DNA of 64,000 nucleotides from Helicobacter pylori (GTDB lineage: Bacteria; Campylobacterota; Campylobacteria; Campylobacterales; Helicobacteraceae). The position numbers and the translations under genes are program-made. The stretch's first letter is position 1. Every line of letters begins with the position of its first letter. The stretch lies in NCBI GenBank assembly GCA_008032935.1, contig CP032039.1:434001-498000 (forward strand), written 5' to 3'. Shown here in pieces: positions 41,347-51,751 of this stretch. The notes under the pieces were generated by a model. The model searched no databases. It had not been told where the DNA came from and worked only from the letters and a program-made list of their open reading frames with translations.

Positions 41347-42210
41347 TTGAATATCAATAAAGTGTTTTATCATAGCAGCACCAACATGAATGAAGTGCCA
41401 GATAATAGCGTGGATTTGATCATTACAAGCCCGCCTTATTTCAACATCAAAGATTACACAAAAAACGGCACACAAGATTTACAGCATTCAACCCAACATG
41501 TTGAAGATTTAGGGGCGTTAGAAAAATATGAAGATTATCTTTTAGGTCTTTTAAAAGTTTGGCTTGAGTGCTACAGAGCGCTAAAACCCAATGGTAAGTT
41601 ATGTATCAATGTGCCTTTAATGCCCATGCTTAAAAAGGTTTTAAACACGCACTACAACCGCCATATTTTTGATTTGCATGCTGATATTCAGCACTCCATT
41701 TTGCATGATTTAAACAACACGCTAGAAAACAAGCCTAAAATGTTCTTGCTAGATGTCTATATTTGGAAACGCGCCAATCCCACTAAAAGATTGATGTTTG
41801 GGAGTTACCCTTATCCTAGAAATTTTTATGCGCAAAATATTATAGAATTTATCGGCGTGTTTGTCAAAGATGGCAAGCCTAAACAACCCACAGAAGAGCA
41901 AAAAGAACAAAGCCAATTGACTCAAGAGGAATGGGTGGAATTTACCAAACAAATTTGGGAAATCCCAATCCCTAATAAAAACGATATTGCTTTTGGCAAG
42001 CATGCGGCTTTAATGCCGGCTGAATTAGCAAGGCGTTTGATTAGGTTGTATAGTTGCGTGGGCGATGTGGTGCTAGATCCATTTAGCGGGAGCGGGACAA
42101 CCTTAAGGGAAGCAAAACTTTTAAAAAGAAATTTTATAGGTTATGAACTCTATGAAAATTATAAGCCCTTGATTGAGCAAAAATTAGGAAACTTGTTTGA
42201 TTTTGAATAA
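41347..42210 (+). CDS. MboII-like (HpyAII-type) DNA methyltransferase with SPPY motif
   Basis: This 287-residue beta-class methyltransferase has the catalytic motif ITSPPYFNI near residue 30 and the SAM motif LDPFSGSGTT near residue 240. SPPY usually marks cytosine-N4 enzymes, so this is likely the cytosine partner of the type IIS pair that protects the two strands of a GAAGA-type site. TTG at 41347 with AAAAGGT upstream is the best start. It overlaps the next methylase start and leads the M-M-R set that reference strains call HpyAII. Confidence 0.85.
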   Translation: MNINKVFYHSSTNMNEVPDNSVDLIITSPPYFNIKDYTKNGTQDLQHSTQHVEDLGALEKYEDYLLGLLKVWLECYRALKPNGKLCINVPLMPMLKKVLNTHYNRHIFDLHADIQHSILHDLNNTLENKPKMFLLDVYIWKRANPTKRLMFGSYPYPRNFYAQNIIEFIGVFVKDGKPKQPTEEQKEQSQLTQEEWVEFTKQIWEIPIPNKNDIAFGKHAALMPAELARRLIRLYSCVGDVVLDPFSGSGTTLREAKLLKRNFIGYELYENYKPLIEQKLGNLFDFE

Positions 42211-42978
42211 GATTTATATAGAAGATGTTTTCACCTTTTTAGACAAATTAGAAGATAAAAGCGTTGATTTAGCCATTATTGATCCCCCTACAATCTTAAA
42301 ATTGCTTCATGGGATAGTTTTAAAAACGATGAAGAGTTTTTAACATTTTCTTACGCTTGGATTGATAAAATGCTGCCCAAACTCAAAGACACAGGGAGTT
42401 TTTATATCTTTAACACCCCTTTTAATTGCGCTTTATTTTTAGCGTATTTGCACCATAAAAAAGTGCATTTTTTAAATTTTATCACTTGGGTTAAAAAAGA
42501 TGGGTTTGCCAACGCCAAAAAGCGTTATAACCACGCGCAAGAAAGCATTTTATTTTATAGCATGCACAAGAAAAACTACACCTTTAATGCCGATGAAGTT
42601 CGCATTGCTTATGAATCTGCTGAACGCATCAAACATGCTCAAAGTAAGGGGATTTTAAAAAATAACAAACGCTGGTTCCCTAACCCTAAGGGCAAATTAT
42701 GCCTTGATGTGTGGGAAATCACTTCACAAAGGCATGTTGAAAAAGAGAAGGGCAAAATCCTTAAGCCCAAACACCCCAGCATCAAACCTAAAGCGCTCAT
42801 TGAACGCATGATAAAGGCTAGCTCTCACAAAAACGATTTGATTTTAGATTTGTTTAGTGGCAGTGGCATGACTAGCTTAGTGGCTAAAAGTTTGGAGCGT
42901 AATTTTATAGGGTGTGAGAGCCATGCTGAATACGTGCATGAGAGCTTGGAAATGTTTAGGTATAATGAATGCGAATAA
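42203..42978 (+). pseudogene. MboII-like adenine methyltransferase, frameshifted in the catalytic motif
   Basis: This is the second methylase of the set, expected to make m6A in the GAAGA-type site. From the TTG at 42203 the frame reads to AIIDPP, then breaks: at 42284-42290 the sequence is CCCCCTA where CCCCCTTA would give DPPYNLKIASWDSFKND and continue to the end. The downstream part is otherwise intact (DKMLPKLKDTGSFYIFNTPF, DLFSGSGMTSLVAKSLERNFIG). Breaking DPPY should kill the enzyme. With an intact nuclease gene downstream that would be dangerous for the cell, which favours a sequencing deletion or a rescuing methylase elsewhere. Confidence 0.85.
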
Positions 42979-42993
42979 AAAAGGATATTTAAC

Positions 42994-44265
42994 ATGCCAA
43001 AATTAGAAAAAATTTTGCTAGAAATCACACAGCTTGACCCTAGTAAAGAGTGTTTGAAATTCTTGGCTAATCGTATAAAAAGTTCTGATTATAGGGGCTT
43101 ACACTTATCCCAACACAATCGTTACGATCAAAATAAGATTAAAATCATTATTCAAGCTATTTTTAATGAAGCGAGAGAAGATTTTTTACAAATCCGCACC
43201 ACCGATATGAGCCAACGCCCTAGCAATATCATAGGCGAAGAGATTTATGCAAAAGTGGTGGATAATATCTGCAAGTCTGAAATGCCTCAAGACAATTTAA
43301 GAAAAAAGAATCAAGTAACTCAAGATAGCTTGAGAAAAAATCTTTTTGTAGATATGCATAGAATGGGGTTGATTGAACGCTACAATAAAAATAAGGAACC
43401 TACAAACCCCTACATTCAAAGCAATATTAAATATATCCGTTTAACTCCCTTAGCTATAGAATTTTTAAACGTGCAAGATTTGTTAAGAAAAAAATTTTGT
43501 TACACGCAAGCTTTAGAAAACCTTTTGCAAGGTTTTGGAGCAGAATGCAGAGAGGTGATGATAGAGCTTGACAATCATTATTTAGACATTGAAGAAATGA
43601 TGTTTTTTGTTACATTTTTAAATATTGAAAATTTTACTAGAAGTGAAATTATAGAATACGTTAGAGAGTATAGGAGTTTAAGCCGTATCCAAAAAGAAAA
43701 ATTAAAAGAGCTAGTGCAAAATTATTGCAACCCTAACCATTTTAACGGGAATAAGTTAGACAAGAGAGACTATCATAATTGGAAAAATCAAGCCCAACAA
43801 ATTTTTAGCTTGCTAGAACAAAGCGTGTTTTTTGAAACCAATAAAGAGAGGCTTATTTTAAAAACGCTCAATGAAGAAAACAAACAAAACGATAAAAAAC
43901 TCAAACGCTCTATTAAAGAGAAAGCTCTTTATTTTGAAAAACATGGCGTTAAAAAAGAAAAGGGCTTTGAATTGCATCACATTGTGCCTTTATGCTTGGC
44001 TCGCTCTGTAGAAGAATTTGATCTTTTGGATAAATGGGAAAACTTAATCTATTTTGACGCTTTTAACCATGCGAAAATATCTCAAACGCAAAATAAACAT
44101 ATTTGTTTGTATTTTGAAAATGGCGATGTGATTTTATCTAAAGGCTTAAAAGAAGAACAAGAAAGCCTTTATTTGACTTATATTGAAAATGTGTTATATA
44201 AACTTGATTTACAAAATGCCATGTTGAAATACAATAAAGATTTATTATATTCTAAAAACGGCTGA
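42994..44265 (+). CDS. MboII-like HNH restriction endonuclease (HpyAII-type)
   Basis: This 423-residue protein carries a C-terminal HNH (beta-beta-alpha-Me) nuclease: ELHHIVPLCLARS, then WENLIYFDAFNHAKIS (about residues 325-365) with the His-His...Asn...His pattern. The N-terminal two-thirds is helical and presumably recognises DNA. It follows the two methylase genes by 15 bases, the order of MboII/HpyAII-type systems. Its stop codon coincides with the start of a 60-base fragment of the type III mod gene, so the native C-terminus could be trimmed by a few residues. Confidence 0.85.
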   Translation: MPKLEKILLEITQLDPSKECLKFLANRIKSSDYRGLHLSQHNRYDQNKIKIIIQAIFNEAREDFLQIRTTDMSQRPSNIIGEEIYAKVVDNICKSEMPQDNLRKKNQVTQDSLRKNLFVDMHRMGLIERYNKNKEPTNPYIQSNIKYIRLTPLAIEFLNVQDLLRKKFCYTQALENLLQGFGAECREVMIELDNHYLDIEEMMFFVTFLNIENFTRSEIIEYVREYRSLSRIQKEKLKELVQNYCNPNHFNGNKLDKRDYHNWKNQAQQIFSLLEQSVFFETNKERLILKTLNEENKQNDKKLKRSIKEKALYFEKHGVKKEKGFELHHIVPLCLARSVEEFDLLDKWENLIYFDAFNHAKISQTQNKHICLYFENGDVILSKGLKEEQESLYLTYIENVLYKLDLQNAMLKYNKDLLYSKNG

Positions 44266-44324
44266 TAAAATAAAGCGGTGTCTTTTTTAAGGGAGCGTTT
44301 TTCATAACCGCTTTTGGTATAAAG
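44265..44324 (+). pseudogene. 60-base internal fragment of type III mod
   Basis: Bases 44265-44324 match 40727-40786 (inside mod) with two mismatches (GGCGGTGTCTTTTTTAAGGG and flanks are shared). It lies between the MboII-like nuclease gene and crdR and encodes nothing by itself. Confidence 0.9.
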
Positions 44325-44335
44325 GCAATTAGCGC

Positions 44336-44341
44336 TACAAT
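44336..44341 (+). promoter_or_regulatory. -10 element at the crdR start, suggesting leaderless mRNA
   Basis: TACAAT ends 7 bases before the A of the crdR ATG (44348), and no Shine-Dalgarno lies between. Transcription from this element would start at or next to the ATG. The same element is copied at the truncated duplicate near 41157. Confidence 0.45.
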
Positions 44342-44347
44342 ACCCCC

Positions 44348-44989
44348 ATGCAAAAAAAGATTTTTTTACTAGAAGACGATTACCTTTTAAGCGAGAGTAT
44401 CAAGGAGTTTTTGGAGCATTTGGGCTATGAAGTGTTTTGCGCTTTTAACGGGAAAGAAGCTTATGAAAGGCTCTCGGTTGAGCGCTTTAACCTCTTGCTT
44501 TTAGACGTGCAAGTGCCTGAAATGAATAGCTTGGAATTGTTCAAGCGCATCAAAAACGATTTTTTAATCTCTACGCCTGTGATTTTTATCACCGCCTTAC
44601 AGGATAACGCTACCTTAAAAAACGCCTTTAATTTAGGAGCGAGCGATTATTTGAAAAAGCCTTTTGATTTGGACGAATTGGAAGCGCGCATTAAAAGGTT
44701 TTTCAATGACGATCCCATAGAAATCATGCCTAACATTTTTTACCACCAAAATTGCTTGAGTGTTAGGGGCAAAAAAGAGATCTTACCGCCCAAAACCGCC
44801 CAACTTTTAGAATATTTTTTAGAACATAAAGGGCAAATCATCAGCTCTCAAGCGTTAGAAAATAATTTATGGGAGCAGGCTATTGATGATTCCACCTTGC
44901 GCACTTACATTAAAGTGTTGCGCAAGCTTTTGGGTAAAAATTGCATAGAAACGCATAAGGGGGTGGGCTATCGCTTTAACCCACTATGA
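44348..44989 (+). CDS. crdR: OmpR-type response regulator CrdR
   Basis: CrdR is the response regulator that activates copper resistance genes in H. pylori. The 213 residues show the receiver domain (LLEDDYLL acidic pair, [10 protein letters not shown] phosphorylation aspartate near residue 52, [15 protein letters not shown] with the conserved lysine) and the winged-helix output domain ([31 protein letters not shown]). It is followed at once by crdS, with overlap of the stop and the presumed ATG. The assignment to crdR rests on locus order. Confidence 0.9.
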   Translation: MQKKIFLLEDDYLLSESIKEFLEHLGYEVFCAFNGKEAYERLSVERFNLLLLDVQVPEMNSLELFKRIKNDFLISTPVIFITALQDNATLKNAFNLGASDYLKKPFDLDELEARIKRFFNDDPIEIMPNIFYHQNCLSVRGKKEILPPKTAQLLEYFLEHKGQIISSQALENNLWEQAIDDSTLRTYIKVLRKLLGKNCIETHKGVGYRFNPL

Positions 44990-45011
44990 AAAAAAATCCC
45001 TCAAACTCTTT

Positions 45012-46157
45012 TTGGGGACTTATTTAGGCTCTTCGTTTGTGTTAATGCTAGTGATTAGCGTTTTAGCGTTTAACTATGAAAAAAACGAAAAAATCAAAAT
45101 GATACGCATGGACATGGACAAAATGGCTTCTAAGATCGCTAGTGAAGTGGTTGCCTTACACATGCAAACGCATGGGGATTACCACAACGCTTTAAACGCT
45201 CTCATTTCACGCTATAAAGACGCTTCCATAGCCCTTTTTGATAGCAAAAAGCGTGTTTTGTATTCTAATATCCCTGAAAGCGCGGATTTGATCAAAACCC
45301 ATAAAGAAGCGGGCTTTTTTAATTTTAAGGGGGAATATTACTTATTCAGCGATGAAACTTTCGCCCATTTAGGCGTGGCTAAAATGCTTTTTAAAAATTC
45401 TAAACCCCTTCATTTTTCTTCTTTGTATCGTAACATTGTTTTAGTGTTTGTCGTAGCGTTTTTATGCGTGATAGGGGTTTCTGTGTTTTTAGGGCGTTTG
45501 TTTTTAAAGCCCATTAGGAATGAAATCACGCGCATTGATCATTTTTTAAAAAACACCACGCATGAATTAAACACCCCCATGAGCGCTTTAGTCTTATCTT
45601 TAAAAACCCTAGAAGACAGCCAACAACACCGCCGCATTAAAATCGCTATCCAGCGCATGAGTTTTTTATACCGCTCGCTCTCGTATTTAGTGATGCAAGA
45701 TATTGAGCGCGAATCTTTTGTGCTTTTGGATTTAAAAGCCCTAATTATTAAAGAAAACACGCTTTTTAGCGAGATGATAGACTACCACAAGCTGGAATTT
45801 AAAAGCGATTTAGTGGGAGTGGAATTGAAGGCTAAAGAGCAGGATTTCCTTTCGCTTTATAGCAATTTGCTCATGAACGCGATCAAATACAGCGTCATGC
45901 ATGGGTATATCCACATAGAGCTAACGCACGAGTTTTTGAAAGTGAAAAATTTAGGGTATGAAATCCCTAAAGACAAGATCACCGAATTAAGCGTCCGTTA
46001 TGCGCGTTTCAATTCTAGCGTGTTGGGTTATGGTATAGGGTTAGATTTAGTGAAAAAAGTGTGCGAAAAGTATAAAATGCGTCTAGAAATTCATAGCGAA
46101 CCCTCTTTAAAAGGAACGTTTTACGAAAATTCGTTTTGCGTTCAATTTCAAGGATAA
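45012..46157 (+). CDS. crdS: Sensor histidine kinase CrdS, natural start out of frame
   Basis: CrdS is the membrane sensor kinase partner of CrdR. Two membrane segments ([16 protein letters not shown] and [20 protein letters not shown]) flank a periplasmic domain. The H-box is [12 protein letters not shown], followed by an N-box (LLMNAIKYS) and a G-box ([12 protein letters not shown]). The ATG that overlaps the crdR stop (44986) runs into A8 (44989-44996) and is out of frame; A9 would give [15 protein letters not shown] joined to this frame. As written, only a TTG at 45012 opens it. The run may be a phase switch or a sequencing loss. Confidence 0.85.
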   Translation: MGTYLGSSFVLMLVISVLAFNYEKNEKIKMIRMDMDKMASKIASEVVALHMQTHGDYHNALNALISRYKDASIALFDSKKRVLYSNIPESADLIKTHKEAGFFNFKGEYYLFSDETFAHLGVAKMLFKNSKPLHFSSLYRNIVLVFVVAFLCVIGVSVFLGRLFLKPIRNEITRIDHFLKNTTHELNTPMSALVLSLKTLEDSQQHRRIKIAIQRMSFLYRSLSYLVMQDIERESFVLLDLKALIIKENTLFSEMIDYHKLEFKSDLVGVELKAKEQDFLSLYSNLLMNAIKYSVMHGYIHIELTHEFLKVKNLGYEIPKDKITELSVRYARFNSSVLGYGIGLDLVKKVCEKYKMRLEIHSEPSLKGTFYENSFCVQFQG

Positions 46158-46159
46158 AG

Positions 46160-47560
46160 ATGCTTTCAGTGTATGAAAAAGGGAATGCCCTAGACAAAAG
46201 GGCGCTTGAAGAATGGCTTTTAAGCGAAGACATTTTAATGGAAAACGCCGCTATGGCTTTAGAAAGGGCGGTTTTACAAAACGCTTCTTTAGGCGCTAAA
46301 GTCATTATCCTTTGTGGGAGTGGGGATAATGGGGGCGATGGCTATGCTCTAGCCAGGCGTTTAGCGGGGCGTTTTAGAGTGCTGGTCTTTGAAATGAAAC
46401 TAGCCAAAAGCCCCATGTGCCAATTGCAAAAAGAAAGGGCTAAAAAAGCAGGGGTAACCATCAAAACATACGAAGAAAACGCCCTTAATCAAAATTTAGA
46501 ATGCGATGTGTTAATAGATTGCGTGGTAGGGAGCGCTTTTAAGGGCGAATTAGAGCCGTTTTTAAACTTTGAAAGCCTTTCTCAAAAAGCGCGCTTTAAA
46601 ATCGCTTGCGACATTCCTAGCGGGATAGATTCTAAAGGCAGGGTGGATAAGAGGGCGTTTAAAGCGGATTTGACTATCAGCATGGGCGCTATCAAATCAT
46701 GCTTATTGAGCGATAGGGCTAAAGACTATGTAGGGGAATTGAAAGTGGGGAATTTAGGGGTTTTTAATCCAATTTATGAGATCCCAACAGACACTTTTTT
46801 ACTAGAAAAAAGCGATCTCAAACTGCCCTTAAGGGATAAAAAAAACGCTCATAAAGGCGATTACGGGCATGCGCATGTTCTTTTAGGCAAGCATAGTGGG
46901 GCGGGGTTATTGAGCGCATTAAGCGCGTTAAGTTTTGGATCTGGAGTGGTGAGCGTTCAAGCGTTAGAATGCGAAATAACTTCTAATAACAAGCCTTTAG
47001 AATTGGTTTTTTGTGAAAATTTCCCTAACTTCTTGAGCGCGTTCGCTCTTGGCATGGGGTTAGAAAATATTCCAAAGGATTTTAATAAGTGGCTTGAATT
47101 AGCCCCATGCGTTTTAGATGCGGGCGTTTTTTACCATAAAGAGATCTTACAAGCTTTAGAAAAAGAAGTGATCTTAACCCCTCACCCTAAAGAGTTTTTA
47201 TCGTTATTAAAATTAGTGGGGATCAATATAAGCATGCTAGAATTATTAGACAATAAACTAGAAATCGCAAGGGATTTTTCTCAAAAATACCCCAAGGTGG
47301 TTTTGCTTTTAAAGGGGGCTAATACCCTAATCGCTCATCAAGGGCGAACTTTTATCAACATTTTAGGGAGCGTGGCTTTAGCCAAAGCAGGCAGTGGCGA
47401 TGTGTTAGCGGGGCTGATTGTAAGCTTGCTTTCTCAAAACTACACGCCTTTAGACGCCGCTATTAACGCAAGCCTAGCGCACGCGCTAGCGAGTTTAGAA
47501 TTTAAGAACAATTACGCTTTAACGCCCCTAGATTTGATAGAAAAGATCAAACGATTATAA
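46160..47560 (+). CDS. nnr: Bifunctional NAD(P)HX epimerase/dehydratase
   Basis: This enzyme repairs hydrated NADH and NADPH. The N-terminal epimerase domain has the [16 protein letters not shown] loop (near residue 55) and [11 protein letters not shown]. The C-terminal ADP-dependent dehydratase domain has [40 protein letters not shown] and the [11 protein letters not shown] nucleotide motif. The 466-residue length fits the fused form. The ATG at 46160 is 2 bases after the crdS stop and has AAGGATAAAG in front. Confidence 0.93.
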   Translation: MLSVYEKGNALDKRALEEWLLSEDILMENAAMALERAVLQNASLGAKVIILCGSGDNGGDGYALARRLAGRFRVLVFEMKLAKSPMCQLQKERAKKAGVTIKTYEENALNQNLECDVLIDCVVGSAFKGELEPFLNFESLSQKARFKIACDIPSGIDSKGRVDKRAFKADLTISMGAIKSCLLSDRAKDYVGELKVGNLGVFNPIYEIPTDTFLLEKSDLKLPLRDKKNAHKGDYGHAHVLLGKHSGAGLLSALSALSFGSGVVSVQALECEITSNNKPLELVFCENFPNFLSAFALGMGLENIPKDFNKWLELAPCVLDAGVFYHKEILQALEKEVILTPHPKEFLSLLKLVGINISMLELLDNKLEIARDFSQKYPKVVLLLKGANTLIAHQGRTFINILGSVALAKAGSGDVLAGLIVSLLSQNYTPLDAAINASLAHALASLEFKNNYALTPLDLIEKIKRL

Positions 47561-47570
47561 AAGGATAAAA

Positions 47571-49031
47571 ATGGATCATTTAAAGCATTTGCAGCAATTG
47601 CAAAACATTGAAAGGATCGTGCTTTCAGGCATTGTGTTGGCCAATCATAAGATTGAAGAGGTCCATAGCGTTTTAGAGCCTAGCGATTTTTACTACCCGC
47701 CTAACGGCTTGTTTTTTGAAATCGCTTTAAAACTGCATGAAGAAGATTGCCCCATTGATGAGAATTTTATCCGCCAAAAAATGCCTAAAGACAAGCAAAT
47801 CAAAGAAGAAGATCTGGTCGCTATTTTTGCGGCAAGCCCTATAGATAATATTGAAGCCTATGTGGAAGAGATTAAAAACGCTTCCATTAAACGAAAACTT
47901 TTCACTTTGGCTAACACCATTAGAGAGCAAGCCCTAGAAAGCGCACAAAAATCCAGCGATATTTTAAACGCTGTGGAGCGAGAAGTCTATGCGTTATTGA
48001 ATGGCAGCACCATAGAGGGCTTTAGGAGCATTAAAGAAGTGCTTGAAAGCGCGATGGATCTTATTACAGAAAACCAAAGAAAGGGGAGTTTGGAAGTTAC
48101 TGGCATACCGACTGGCTTTGTCCAGTTGGATAACTATACGAGCGGTTTTAATAAGGGGAGTTTAGTCATTATAGGGGCAAGGCCGTCTATGGGTAAAACC
48201 AGTTTGATGATGAACATGGTCTTAGCTGCGCTCAATGATGATAGAGGGGTAGCGGTTTTTAGTTTAGAAATGTCCGCAGAGCAACTCGCTTTAAGGGCGT
48301 TATCGGATCTCACTTCTATTAACATGCATGATTTAGAAAGCGGGAGGCTTGATGATGATCAATGGGAAAATTTAGCCAAATGCTACGATCACCTTTCTTG
48401 CAAAAAACTCTTTTTCTACGATAAAAGCTATGTGAGGATAGAGCAAATCCGCTTGCAACTGCGAAAACTTAAATCCCAACACAAGGAATTGGGTATCGCT
48501 TTTATTGACTATTTGCAGCTCATGTCAGGGAGTAAAGCCACCAAAGAGCGCCATGAACAGATCGCTGAAATTTCAAGGGAGCTTAAAACTTTAGCCAGAG
48601 AATTAGAAATCCCTATCATAGCGCTAGTGCAACTCAACCGCAGCCTAGAAAACCGAGACGATAAACGGCCCATTCTTTCGGATATTAAAGACAGCGGAGG
48701 GATTGAACAGGATGCTGATATTGTTTTATTTTTATATAGAGGCTATATCTATCAAATGAGGGCTGAAGACAACAAAATAGACAAGCTCAAAAAAGAAGGC
48801 AAAATTGAAGAGGCGCAAGAGTTGCGCCTAAAAGTCAATGAAGAAAGGCGTATCCACAAGCAAAATGGCAGTATTGAAGAGGCTGAAATCATCGTGGCTA
48901 AAAACAGGAATGGGGCTACAGGAACGGTTTATACGCGCTTTAACGCTCCTTTCACGCGCTATGAAGACATGCCCATAGATTCTCATTTAGAAGAGGGACA
49001 AGAAACTAAATTTGAAATACCCACAACTTGA
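47571..49031 (+). CDS. dnaB: Replicative DNA helicase DnaB
   Basis: DnaB is the hexameric helicase that unwinds DNA ahead of the replisome. The 486 residues have the N-terminal helical domain, a linker, and the RecA-like domain with Walker A (GARPSMGKTSLMMN, near residue 203), FSLEMSAEQLALR, the IAFIDYLQLMSG Walker B region, and the arginine finger region (VAKNRNGATGT). H. pylori DnaB is known to load without a DnaC loader, and none is seen here. It overlaps comEC by 4 bases. Confidence 0.96.
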   Translation: MDHLKHLQQLQNIERIVLSGIVLANHKIEEVHSVLEPSDFYYPPNGLFFEIALKLHEEDCPIDENFIRQKMPKDKQIKEEDLVAIFAASPIDNIEAYVEEIKNASIKRKLFTLANTIREQALESAQKSSDILNAVEREVYALLNGSTIEGFRSIKEVLESAMDLITENQRKGSLEVTGIPTGFVQLDNYTSGFNKGSLVIIGARPSMGKTSLMMNMVLAALNDDRGVAVFSLEMSAEQLALRALSDLTSINMHDLESGRLDDDQWENLAKCYDHLSCKKLFFYDKSYVRIEQIRLQLRKLKSQHKELGIAFIDYLQLMSGSKATKERHEQIAEISRELKTLARELEIPIIALVQLNRSLENRDDKRPILSDIKDSGGIEQDADIVLFLYRGYIYQMRAEDNKIDKLKKEGKIEEAQELRLKVNEERRIHKQNGSIEEAEIIVAKNRNGATGTVYTRFNAPFTRYEDMPIDSHLEEGQETKFEIPTT

Positions 49032-50340
49032 AAGATAAAACTTTTCAGGGGGCGTTTGAACTTCTTGCAACCCCCAAAGAATACCTGGTGTGTGGGGTTG
49101 TTTTAAGCCTTTTGTTGGCAATCAACCTTTATTTAGAATACTTGAATTACCAAAAGCTTGATTTTTCAAAACCTACAAGCTTGAACGCTCAAATCTTATT
49201 ACAATACCCTAAAACGAAAGATCAAAAAACCTATTTTGTCTTAAAGCTCCAATCAAAGGGCATGATCTTTTACACCACCATTAAAGAGCCTTTAAAAAAC
49301 CTCCAATACCGCCATGCGCAATTTTTTGGCAAAATCAAACCCTGCTCGTTCTTAGAGTCTCTAAAATCATGCTTTTTTCAAACTTATTCTTTTTCTTTAA
49401 CACGAAAACAAGATTTCAAATCGCATTGGCGCCATTTCATTGACAGCGCCCATTCCAACGCTTTGGTGGGTAATTTGTATCGCGCATTATTCATAGGGGA
49501 TAGCTTGAATAAAGATTTAAGAGACAGGGCTAACGCGCTAGGGATCAACCACTTACTAGCCATTAGCGGGTTCCATTTAGGGATTTTGAGCGCGAGCGTG
49601 TATTTTCTTTTTTCGCTTTTTTATACCCCCTTACAAAAACGCTATTTCCCTTACAGGAACGCTTTTTATGATATAGGGGTTTTGGTGTGGGTTTTTTGCT
49701 AGGGTATTTGTTGCTATTAGATTTTTTACCCTCTTTTTTCAGGGCGTTTTTAATGGGCTTATTAGGGTTTTTGGCATGCTTTTTTGGGGTAAGGCTTTTG
49801 AGTTTTAAGCTTTTGGTTTTAGCGTGCTGTATCGCCATAGCGTTACTCCCTAAATTGCTTTTTAGCGTGGGGTTTTTGCTTTCTGTTTGTGGGGTGTGGT
49901 ACATCTTTTTGTTTTTAAAACACACTCAAATTTTTTTTAAAGATTCTTCTTTTTTAAAGCGATCGTTTCAAGCGATCGCTTTAAGCGTGTTGGTGTTTTT
50001 GAACATGCTCATTGTCGCGCATGCCTTTTTCCCTATGTTTTCGCCCTACCAGCTCTTTAGCATTCCTTTAGGCTTGATTTTTATCGTGTTTTTCCCTTTG
50101 AGTTTGTTCTTGCATGCGGTGGGTTTAGGGTCTTTGTTGGATCATATTTTAAGCATGCCTTTAACAATCCCCACGATTTCAATCCCTTCGCCTTTATGGC
50201 TTTTGGGGGCGCATTTATTTTTAACGATTCTAAGCGCGCGATTTTTTAAAGTTTATTTAAGCATGAATGTTTTAAGCGCGGGCTTTTTCTTGTATTGTTG
50301 CTATCAATATATTATAATGCCTAGCTTAATTGTAGGTTAG
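49028..50340 (+). pseudogene. comEC: Competence channel protein ComEC (ComE3), frameshifted
   Basis: ComEC forms the inner-membrane channel for DNA uptake in transformation. The N-terminal part has membrane segments, a short soluble domain and the signature HLLAISGFHLGILSASVYFLF (near residue 180). The frame breaks at a T6 run (49692-49697): TTTTTTGC reads to a stop, while T7 would give VWVFLLGYLLLLDFLPSFFRAFLMG and continue to 50340. The C-terminal metallo-beta-lactamase domain of long ComEC forms is absent, as usual in H. pylori. Loss would abolish transformation; a sequencing deletion is the simpler reading. Confidence 0.85.
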
Positions 50341-50368
50341 AAAAGTCATTTTATTAGGGATCAAATAA

Positions 50369-51252
50369 TTGCTTAAAAAAATCACGCACAAAATCAAAGC
50401 TTTAAGCGAATTGGTCGCTTTGGAGCATACGATATTTTCTAGCATGTTTTTACTCATGGCTATGGTCATAAGCTCCTATCAAAAAAATCAAACGCTCTTT
50501 TTTGGCTTAGAAACCTTAATCCTTTGTTTTTTAGCCTTACTAGGGGCAAGAAACTTCGCTATGGGGTTTAACCGCTTGGTGGATAGAGATATTGACAAGG
50601 ATAACCCAAGGACCAAAAACCGCCCGAGCGTGGATGGCAGGATCAGCGTTAAAGGCATGGTCATTTTTAGCGCTTCAAACGCTCTTTTATTCGTGGTGGT
50701 GAGCTATTTCATCAACCCTTTAGCTTTCAAGCTCTCACTACCTTTTTTAATCATTTTAGGGGGGTATTCGTATTTCAAGCGCTTTTCTTCTTTGGCGCAT
50801 TTTGTTGTGGGTTTGGCTTTGGGTTTAGCCCCCATTGCGGGAAGCGTGGCGGTTTTAGGAGCGATCCCTTTATGGAATGTCTTTTTGGCTTTAGGGGTGA
50901 TGTTATGGGTGGCTGGGTTTGATTTGCTCTATTCTTTACAGGATATGGAGTTTGATAAAGAGAGAGGCTTGTTTTCCATTCCTAGCCAATTAGGGGAAAA
51001 GTGGTGCTTGAATCTTTCAAGGCTCTCACACCTTGCAGCGCTGATCTGCTGGCTTTGTTTTGTGAAATGCTATCATGGGGGCTTTTTGCGTATTTGGGAT
51101 TAGGGGTTTCAGCCTTGATTTTACTCTATGAGCAGATCTTAGTGGCCAGAGATTATAAAAACATCCCTAAAGCCTTTTTTGTGAGTAATGGCTATTTGGG
51201 GGTGGTGTTTTTTATTTTTATCGTCCTTGATGTGGGGTTCAAGCATGCATGA
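50369..51252 (+). pseudogene. ubiA: UbiA-family prenyltransferase (menaquinone pathway), frameshifted
   Basis: This membrane prenyltransferase has the NRLVDRDIDKDNPRTKNRP motif (near residue 68), which binds the prenyl diphosphate, and a second DLLYSLQDMEFDKE motif. H. pylori makes menaquinone by the futalosine route, so the enzyme is probably MqnP rather than a ubiquinone enzyme. At a G5 run (51077-51081) the frame ends early; G6 would read YHGGLFAYLGLGVSALILLYEQ and run to the stop at 51250-51252. Menaquinone is the only quinone of this organism, so true loss is unlikely. The start codon is TTG. Confidence 0.87.
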
Positions 51253-51739
51253 GTTGGTTTTAAGATCCCAAGCTTTAGGGTTTGAAACGCGCTTAGTCCA
51301 GTGCGATTTATCGTTCTCTTATGAAAGGTTTATCTCTAAAAGTAAACGCTCTTTAGCGGTGTTAGAAGAATTTGATTGGTTAAATTCTGGCTTTGATTTT
51401 TCACGCTTGAACGTTGAAAATGACACTCTGGAATTGCTCAAAGCGCTGTATTTTAAATTAGAAAAATTAGAGAGCCTGCTTTTAAAAGAAAATCTGCTTG
51501 AATTGGAGCAAAATAACCGCATCATCGCTTTAGGGCATGGGCTTATTTGCTTAAAAAAACAAAGCCTGATAGCGCCTCAAACTTACTACGGGCGTTGCGT
51601 GTTAGAGGGGAAAATCCTAGCCTTTTTTGGCGTGGCAAGGGATAAAGATTTTTTAGAAATCACTCGCATGCACGCCTTAGACATCAAGCGTTATGATTCT
51701 TTCATTGTTGATAGCGAAAGAAAAGGCTTAAAATTATGA
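51245..51739 (+). CDS. Conserved hypothetical protein (164 residues)
   Basis: I do not recognise a named family. From the ATG at 51245, which overlaps the ubiA stop by 8 bases, it encodes a soluble 164-residue protein. A central coiled-coil-like segment (LLKALYFKLEKLESLLLKENLLELEQN) is followed by a beta-rich end (YYGRCVLEGKILAFFGVAR, HALDIKRYDSFIVDSERKGL). The last part is faintly reminiscent of PilZ-type barrels, but the RxxxR motif is missing. Co-transcription with ubiA and the next gene is likely from overlap and spacing. Confidence 0.75.
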   Translation: MHELVLRSQALGFETRLVQCDLSFSYERFISKSKRSLAVLEEFDWLNSGFDFSRLNVENDTLELLKALYFKLEKLESLLLKENLLELEQNNRIIALGHGLICLKKQSLIAPQTYYGRCVLEGKILAFFGVARDKDFLEITRMHALDIKRYDSFIVDSERKGLKL

Positions 51740-51751
51740 ACGGGAGCAATC

